From the NCBI GenBank assembly GCA_958510875.1, contig OY294067.1:251301736-251365735 (forward strand): a stretch of DNA of 64,000 bases. The letters run 5' to 3'. This DNA is from Endomychus coccineus. Its lineage: Eukaryota; Arthropoda; Insecta; Coleoptera; Endomychidae. Positions 57,628-64,000 of the stretch are shown here, piece after piece (within the stretch, counting starts at the first letter, position 1; the number at the start of each line of letters is the position of its first letter). Made by a program: the position numbers and the translations under genes. Under the pieces are notes generated by a model. That model made no database searches and was not told where the DNA came from. It worked only from the letters and a program-made list of their open reading frames with translations.

Positions 57628-58817
57628 TTATTTAATCAAATTAGTATAAATATTACTTAGATTTTGAGTATCTGTCCTATGATTTACAGATTTGCAGTCA
57701 CGTTTTATGTGAATCATCTCCAGGATAGATCTTTTATAATAATTGGTTTCCTTAGTTGAAATATTAACATTTTTGTAATCAAATTGATGGTTAAAATCAA
57801 AGCAGTGCTTAGCAAGGGCGGTGGAATTTTCTAAGTTATTATTTCTTGTGCTATACTTATGACCATACATTCTTTTTTGTAAATATTGCTTAGAGATTCC
57901 AGTATAAGTCCCATCACAATCTAAATAATTCAATTCATATTCTGTGTGGGTTTGTTTATCTTTAGGTATTACAGGTTTTAGATTTGAGAAATATTTCCCA
58001 ACTCAGTTAGTAGGCTTATGCGCAACATTTATATCGTACTTTTTCAAACACTTCTTAATTTTCTCTGAGGTCTCCGCAATGTATGGTAAAGTTATATAAT
58101 TGTCTGTATTACCTTTTATGTTATTTTTATTCGACGAACCATTATAGATTTTGTTTACTCTTTCTTTAATGATAGGATTGAAGAAAGCTTTTGGGTAGCC
58201 ATTCATTTCCAGTGTATTACGAACAATTTTTAAATTTTTGGGACGGTCCTCTGCATGGGACAATTGTACCGCGCGGTCTGTAAGGCTGTTTATGACACTT
58301 TTTTTATAACAAGCTGGTGCAACGGAATTTAAGTGAAGATAACGTTGAGACCAAACTTCTTTAGTAAACCAAGAAGTTTTTATTTTTCCATCTGCATCAT
58401 GCCTAATGTTCATATCTAGGAAATTTATTTTTTATTTACTTCTATTTCACAAGTGAATTGAAGTTTACAGTGGAAATTGTTAAATTTATTAATCACATAT
58501 TGAATTTTAACGTTGGGAACACACCTAAGGTAATCATCTACATACCGTTTAAATAATACAGGCCAAAAATCTAAAGAACTCATAACAGATTCCTCTAGGC
58601 ACTCCATAACGAGGTTAGCAATGGTAGCTGAAATAGGAGATCCCATTGCTGTGCCGAATATTTGTCCAAAATATTGCTCACCGTACTGAAAATAAGTGCA
58701 TTCTAAACAAAACTTTACAGCATTTATAAATTCCGATTGATCTAGAGGTGTGTGGTCTGAAACCTTTTTCAAGTACCTCATAAATCTTACATCTGGTTCG
58801 AAAGTGATACTCAACAA
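57628..58817 (-). pseudogene. Penelope-like reverse transcriptase with GIY-YIG endonuclease (5'-truncated)
   Basis: Three consecutive minus-strand segments. First (58817-58425): RT motifs FGTAMGSPISATIANLVME and FKRYVDDYLRCVP, the latter with the catalytic YVDD. A one-base slip in an A/T run near 58425 joins to the second segment (58413-58003): LDMNIRHDADGKIKTSW, SVINSLTDRAVQLSHAEDRP (thumb and linker). An in-frame TGA after AHKPTN (58003-58005) precedes the third (to 57628): NYLDCDGTYTGISKQYLQKR (GIY-YIG region; one zinc-ligand Cys is Tyr), ALAKHCFDFNHQF and KRSILEMIHI with the likely catalytic Glu. The first ~half of the RT is missing. With one frameshift and one stop it is the best-preserved PLE in the window. 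Confidence 0.85.
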
Positions 58818-59051
58818 ATAACTTCGATCTCAGTTGTTATGAGACTATACTAACATGCGCCTGTATATTATAAGAATATTACTGAATAGTGGATTCTTGC
58901 TACAAAAATGTTTATAATTTTATATTGACGATACAATTTCGATTAATCGTGGTTCTGTTCGTTTCGACGACGTGGGCTTTTTTGATTGAAATTTGTGCGA
59001 TATGGACGCTTGTGCTACAATTAGTTTTAATAAACCCTTTTTACATAATAA

Positions 59052-59093
59052 GTCTTCTGATGAAGGTCGTGAGACCGAAAAGTACGTAAAGAC
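59052..59093 (+). ncRNA. Hammerhead ribozyme-like motif in the PLE right arm
   Basis: Stem I strands GTCTT (59052-59056) and AAGAC (59089-59093) pair perfectly. The core CTGATGA (59057-59063) is followed by one extra A, then stem II GGTC-GTGA-GACC (59065-59076), GAAA (59077-59080), AGTACG, and a GTA cleavage triplet ending at 59088. In the mirrored left arm the stem III segment reads CGTACG, which is self-complementary; here its first C is A, weakening stem III. The left-arm copy (57241-57275, minus) instead lost its stem I strand and the first core base. The motif points opposite to the RT gene, because this arm is inverted. Cleavage activity is uncertain. Confidence 0.55.
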
Positions 59094-59399
59094 GAAAATT
59101 TAAAACAATGTGTTAATGTGACCTATTTCCCGAGAATTATATATAATTCATAATGGGTCAAGAATCTTTATTCTTGAAATAAATATCTGGTGTCTAAAAC
59201 AGTGGATTGAGTCCACTGTTGCCACAGATAAACCTGAATTCAGTTATATATCTATGATGTCGGCATTTACGTAGTGTAAAACCATTTTAACTTTCGGTAG
59301 TTGGATAATTAAGCTCAAATTTACACAAAACATTTAATTTAGAAATAATGCTGACAAATTGTTTCACCACATTGTGGTGAAATTAGGTTTATAAATTTA

Positions 59400-59715
59400 T
59401 TTAATTACTTTTTCGCTTATACATTCCCATCTCTTCCAAATTACTTGGATATTTGTCACTACTGAGTTTTAAAAGTGATAAACTTTCTTGATAAATAGTG
59501 TGAACTGTATTTGAAATATGTTCTACTAATGCTGATTTTTCACTATTATTTTCTTTTGTACGGGCAATACGTTATTCATACCGAGATATATTCCTGCCAG
59601 TTTGACTGACATATAGCAGTTTGAACATGACTCACAATCGATTTTTTGAATCACCTATTGGGCAAAATCGGAAACTTTATAAGTGGTAGTGTTGTCTAAA
59701 AGGTTTTTGAGCTAG
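59400..59715 (-). pseudogene. PLE GIY-YIG fragment
   Basis: The minus strand reads VSDFAQ, stop, VIQKIDCESCSNCYMS, then frameshifted sequence matching the copies at 26745 (ESCSKCY, AVAEHIL) and 59850. It contains the CxxC-C spacing. Several stops; relic only. Confidence 0.6.
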
Positions 59716-59849
59716 TTTTTTGACAATATAAAAAACAAGTTATGGAATTCATTGATTATATCAATCAGAGAATTTCTAAACAAAAACAGAAAATTGAATG
59801 CAATGAATTGACCATATATATCCCTTCCAAATAATTCAATGAGATTCAT

Positions 59850-60340
59850 TTCAGTTCCACGTATCATCCTTCAAACATTCAATAAGTTCCATAATTTGAT
59901 CCTGAATTTGCAATAAAATCCGTTTATAGATGTAAAAACAAGCTAAAAAGATATTCACGCAATACCTTTGGTAAAGATTCCTATTTCGACAAATTTGGAA
60001 TGTAGAAAATCAATTGCGAGTCATGTTGTAAATTTTATGTAGATCAAACTAGAAGGAATATTCTAACTCTGTAAAAAGAATATTTTGATGACACATCAGC
60101 ATTAGCATAACATATTTTAAATATACGTCATACCATTTCCCAAAAAAGGTTATCACTTTTAAAACAAAGTACTGACAAATATCTAGTTAATTTGGAATAC
60201 ACGTTAATTTGGTTTACACGGAAAAGGAATTTTACGAATTCAGATTTATCTCTATCTGCGGGTAATCCCTTACCTGTATCACTTATTCCAAATATTAATT
60301 AAGCAGGCACATTTCCTTAATCTGATGATGGCCACTTTTA
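59850..60340 (+). pseudogene. PLE GIY-YIG fragment with truncated hammerhead
   Basis: The plus strand reads VYRCKNKLKRYSRNTFGK, then FDKFGM, stop, KINCESCCKFYVDQTRRN, then DLSLSAGNPLPVSLIPNIN and a stop (about 60301). It is the same family and C-terminus as 26745-27187. Twenty bases downstream, CTGATGATGGCCAC (60322-60335) matches the 5' half of the hammerhead at 27217, but the next bases correspond to sequence normally found after the ribozyme. The GAAA half was therefore lost by an internal deletion. Confidence 0.65.
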
Positions 60341-61852
60341 GTGGTCAAGGGTGGTCCGAATTTTAGTGCACAAAATTCAATACGTGATATGAGAACTAGT
60401 TTCAAGCAAAAAATCCCTAACGAACCTAGGGTAAACTATTTGTTTCCAAGATACAGGGTGCAGTTTCCACAATTTATGAAATATAGGAGGAAGCAAAAAA
60501 AATAGATACCTTGAATCAAATTAATAAATGTTTGATGTTCGAATTATCATTAAATTCGAAATATCTACTGAAACTCAATTGGCCTTGTTTAAAATAATTT
60601 CAGCAAAATTGTCTTCGGTAGAAGTACATTATTAACAAAAAATCACCATGATTAGAGGTGTCAATTTTTGCTTCCTCCTAAATCACATAAAATTTCAACA
60701 TTGTCGTCAAACAGCGACAGATACACAAAAATATCAAGAGAACATTCTACACTTTAAACGACTTTCAATTTACACATTTATCCTGCACAATATTAAAATT
60801 TTTTGTGGTAATTTAATGTTACTAATCCCCACTATCTTATGATGCATACCAAATATGACTTAAATGACTGTAGTTTAAGAGAAAGAAAAATTATTTTTTT
60901 TGCTAACTTCAGCACTCTATATTTTGAAAACGAAGTGTTTACAGATGTATGTTCATTGAGGAAGTTTTCACTTATAAATTACTTCTTCTATAAGTATTGA
61001 CTTTTATGAACTAAAATTCGAACTATTCTGTATATGTTAACAAATATTCAACATAAATTGCCTATAAAGAGGGTAGTAATATGTGCAAGCTTATGAATTT
61101 ATACCACATTTATCTTTTGTAACATTCAATTCATTCTTCAATATTTCTTAAAATTGATCGAAACTGCTCTTCATATCATAAAGTTCGTTGATTGCTAATT
61201 AATTTCATTAGCCTTTTCCGTTTATAATGTCAATAGGAGAACATCAATAATTGAAGTCGATGTGTGAGATAGAGAAAGAGAGATCGAGGTATAAATTTCA
61301 ACGCTGTGAATTATTGGGAGGCTCAGTTACATAGATTTGCTCTCGTAAATTGAGTTAAGATGACATTCATACGAACAAAACCTACCTGCATGATGCAAGA
61401 GGGAGTGATTATTATGTATACTAAGGAGACACAAGGATCGCATACAGCCATATGCTGAAGTTTGATTTACAAGCGGAGGTGTATTGTGTGGTCTGAATAG
61501 TGGCAATTACTCGAGCCTAGGACGTAGTACAACGTTGTAGGAACCTTGTTCCGCTGGTTGGATATCCGGACATACCACCTCCTTGTTTCATCTTGTAATC
61601 TCACTGTCCTACACTAATACATTCTGATGAGAATGACACCTGGACAATGGCGGCTAGTGACTCTAAACTATGGTCAGGCATTATTTTCAATCTGTATTAT
61701 TAATAGTAATGAATTGAAAAAAGTCTGGGGGATATGATAACTAAGTACCTTCTAATAAAGTAAATCTCAAAATAAACAATATTCAAAACGAAACAAGTAC
61801 ATGTTATCTCTAAAATTGCAAATCTTGAGCTTATAGCTTCTTATATTATACG
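60341..61852. other. Mostly featureless; small inverted repeat
   Basis: AGGAGGAAGCAAAAA (60486-60500) is mirrored by TTTTTGCTTCCTCCT (60666-60680), suggesting a ~200-bp TIR remnant. The stretch 61390-61650 is somewhat G/C-richer without a recognisable gene. Confidence 0.4.
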
Positions 61853-62880
61853 AGGGCAAGGTGAAAAGTTCCTGAAAAATGAAATAAGAAATGATTTATA
61901 TGGTCAAAACTTATTTTATTCCTCAAAATAATCTCCTTGTAGCCCGATACACTTCGCTGAATGTTCTAAATTTTCGATCCCTACCACATAATACGATTTC
62001 GGCAATCTTTCAAAATAGGCATTTACTTCAGTAATGACCTCATCATGGGAGCCAAATATCTTTCCGCCGAGCCATTTCTTCAAGTTTGGGATAGATTAAA
62101 ATCGCAGGGGACCAAATCTGGAGAATATGGTGTGTGACGCACCAATTCGTAGCGCAATTCATGCAATTTTTCCATTGTGACTGCGGACCTGTGCGCTGTC
62201 CTTGTAGAAGAACACTTTTTCTTTGCCAAATGCGGCCGCTTTCGCTTTAAATTGGCGTCGAATCGATCCAACCGCTCTGCATAATATACGCGGGTGATCG
62301 TTTTGTCCTTTCCAAGGTGAACGATATGGACGATACCGTGTGCAACCCAAAAAACTGTGGCCAAGACTTTGTTGACCGATAAACCCACTCTGGCGTTTTT
62401 CGACTTCGAACCGCCAGGACAAGTCCACTGTTTCGACTGTTCTTTGGTCTCTGGTATGTTGTGATGCATCCATGTTTCGTCCGCGGTTACAAAATGGCAC
62501 AAACAGTCGTTCTTGTCGTGCTTGAACATCGCCAAACACTCCTCTTTGAAGTTGTCACACGGTCGCTATTGTTGTCAACAGAGAGATGAAATGTGGCAGA
62601 TAGCTTTCTCATATTCAAAAATGTATGCTTCGTACCCATTCGGTTGATATACCCATAGCTTCAGTAATTTCGTGCACTTCAACTGGCTGATCGTCCAATA
62701 TCATACCATGGGTTTTATTGACGTATTCTGGGGTTGTAACCTCACTTGGACGACCATAATGTTCGGCGTCCTTTGTGGTCATACTACAAAAGAAAATCAC
62801 TTGTGAATCTTTTGTAACCGCACAAAACGTTGGGATGTCAAATTGTAACCAACCCAAAACGTTAGGCAATTACTCTCACT
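61853..62880 (-). pseudogene. mariner transposase relic (DD34D family)
   Basis: On the minus strand, the HTH part (62869-62615) contains MTTKDAEHYGRPSEVTTPEY, MILDDQPVEVHEITEAMGIS and TEWVR, then is frameshifted. The core (62535-62080) has VTADETWMHHN (first catalytic Asp kept), SKQWTCPGGSKSK, VLATVFWVAHGIVHI, YYAERLDRFDANLKRKRPH, then a frameshift that destroys the HHDNAPAH block with the second Asp. It ends with YELVRHTPYSPDLVPCDF (third Asp). The rest of the C-terminus runs to about 61920, and the 3' end reads (reversed from) ACGAGGGCAAGGTGAAAAGT. Of the three larger mariners, only this one keeps the DETW Asp. Confidence 0.85.
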
Positions 62881-63162
62881 AAAGGATAAACTAAAATTCT
62901 ATTTTATCGCTTGTTTGCCGACAGCTACAATGGAGATGGTCGTAGGTTATATTTTAGATGCTAAAAATTAGGGCGCCAGAGTATTTTAACCAACCAATGA
63001 TTTTTGTATATAACTAGGGGATGCAAATACTCAAGTCCCCAGTTTAAATTACCCTGAAAGGAAGAAAATAAAAGACCTGTACCCAGAATGATTGAAATTT
63101 ACTTTGAGATAATAATATTGGAAAGATTTGAGATGAAGTTGATTACTTTTAAATCAATGACA

Positions 63163-63400
63163 CAATGAACAATTGAATTTACACTATATACGATATCCAA
63201 TGACTATTAACAACTGATACATAAAATCAAAATCGATAACCCAATGAACAGTTGAATTTAAGCAAAATACGATATTCAATGATTATTAACATATGATACA
63301 TAAAATCAAAATCGATAACCCAATGAACAGTTGAATTTAAGCAATATACGGTATTCACTGATTATTAACATGTGATACATAAAATCAAAATCGATAACCT
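63163..63400. repeat. Three tandem 79-bp repeats
   Basis: Units start at 63163, 63242 and 63321 with CAATGAACARTTGAATTT and end with ACATAAAATCAAAATCGATAA. Units two and three are nearly identical; the first differs more. No open frame is conserved. Confidence 0.85.
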
Positions 63401-63624
63401 GACTTGAGAGCTGGATGTCGCACTTGATTGATTATGTTTAATTATTCTACTTCAATGTAGGGGTCCCTGCTACCATTGCCATATCGTTTCCACGATTGTA
63501 CTTCGCAAATAAATTAGTGACTCCTAACTATCTTCCACAGTAGATTCAGGCCAACCCTCAACACACTTCTTGTTGAATTTTCCACAACGTAGACAAAGAT
63601 AAAAAAACTACAAGCAGCACTTGA

Positions 63625-63680
63625 AGTAAAACTGGACGTAAAACTGGACGTACAACTGGACGTAAAACTGGACGTAAAAT
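63625..63680. repeat. 12-bp minisatellite, about 4.5 copies
   Basis: GTAAAACTGGAC is repeated head to tail with one substitution (GTACAACTGGAC). It is young-looking, with no surrounding gene. Confidence 0.85.
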
Positions 63681-64000
63681 CTGAAATCACGAGATGTTCA
63701 ACTCTATTGTTCTGTTGTCGTCAGCAGACCGACATGAACAAAATACATAACGAATGCTAACAAATTAGGACTAGCCTATGTTTTATCAGATTTCACCTAT
63801 AAAGGTTCCTGAAGTCAGTGAATAAATCAAATGGAATTACAAGATATTTACCTCTATCACGATAGGGTTTTTTTCTTCCAAAAGACAACTTTTCTATCGT
63901 TTCCCAAACAGATTCGTCGAAACTAGGTTTAGATCCCCGAAGGTATATCAATTATCCTATTAATCACAATGATTCCAATCCAAATTGATAATTGATGTCC
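63681..64000. other. No recognisable gene
   Basis: AT-rich end of the window without a supported feature. Confidence 0.4.

Larger units (their letters stand above)
57187..59148 (-). mobile_element. Penelope-like element with inverted ~360-400-bp arms
   Basis: The left arm (57187-57550) and right arm (58750-59148) are inverted copies. The outer ends read AATTATATATAATTCTCGGG and its mirror. Both include AAATAGGTCACATTAACAC, a CGTCTTTACGTAC block with hammerhead sequence, ACGACGTGGGCTTTTTTGATTG, ACAGGCGCATGTT and, innermost, the codons for FEPDVRFMR. The coding region on the minus strand (57628-58817) overlaps the right arm. The left arm therefore repeats the start of the remaining RT in opposite orientation, as in PLE copies with an inverted 5'-truncated partner. 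No target duplication is obvious. Confidence 0.75.

Noticed and set aside
62159..62539. 126-codon minus-strand frame over the mariner relic
   Set aside because: A shifted frame of the transposase; the frame at 62080-62535 carries the DETW and SPDL motifs.
1..64000. CRISPR arrays, rRNA genes, bacterial operons or phage modules
   Set aside because: No regularly spaced direct repeats with unique spacers, no rRNA-like stretches, and no dense same-strand gene clusters; the window is eukaryotic repeat-rich DNA.

Overview
The window looks like AT-rich intergenic DNA from an insect nuclear genome. Nothing in it is organised like a bacterium, plasmid or phage. The evidence is several mariner transposase relics, a Tc1-like relic, two Crypton-type tyrosine recombinase relics, a Ty1/copia end, several LINE relics, Penelope-like element (PLE) pieces, TA-flanked foldback elements and TTAGG-rich repeats. 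This mix suggests an insect, and the Crypton and ZMYM1-like sequences make a beetle plausible; that last step is inference. I find no complete host gene. Two small candidate host exon sets are reported with low confidence (about 6.0-6.7 kb and 44.7-45.0 kb, both on the minus strand).

Layout. 0-5 kb: a small hAT-like MITE with a perfect 8-bp target duplication, a broken Crypton recombinase (-) and a 1.25-kb foldback element. 6-10 kb: a possible two-exon host gene, a ~330-bp satellite and an inverted composite element. 11-15 kb: TTAGG-rich tandem repeats with an insertion, then a LINE reverse transcriptase relic (+). 17-21 kb: two terminal-inverted-repeat (TIR) elements, the second carrying sequence related to the 7.4-8.6 kb satellite. 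21-25 kb: mariner (-) and Tc1-like (+) relics. 26-30 kb: a PLE GIY-YIG end followed by a hammerhead-ribozyme-like motif, then two adjacent palindromes, one holding two opposed hammerhead motifs. 31-33 kb: a second Crypton (+) and a copia 3' end. 35-39 kb: a mariner crumb, a hAT/ZMYM1-like fragment, a mariner and PLE pieces. 39-48 kb: MITEs, a tRNA-like SINE head, a LINE tail and a 270-bp repeat family in both orientations. 48-55 kb: another hAT/ZMYM1-like fragment, two LINE relics and a ~110-bp satellite. 57-60 kb: a PLE with ~360-400-bp inverted arms and a hammerhead motif, plus two further PLE pieces. 62-64 kb: mariner (-) and two tandem repeats.

Every recognisable transposon gene is broken by stops, frameshifts, deletions or loss of catalytic residues, so no copy here looks able to mobilise itself. 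The most interesting theme is the recurrence of hammerhead-like motifs in at least three sequence families. Two of these families are tied to PLE sequence. The third sits in a palindrome with no coding sequence. All coordinates come from reading by eye; no alignment, folding or database search was run.
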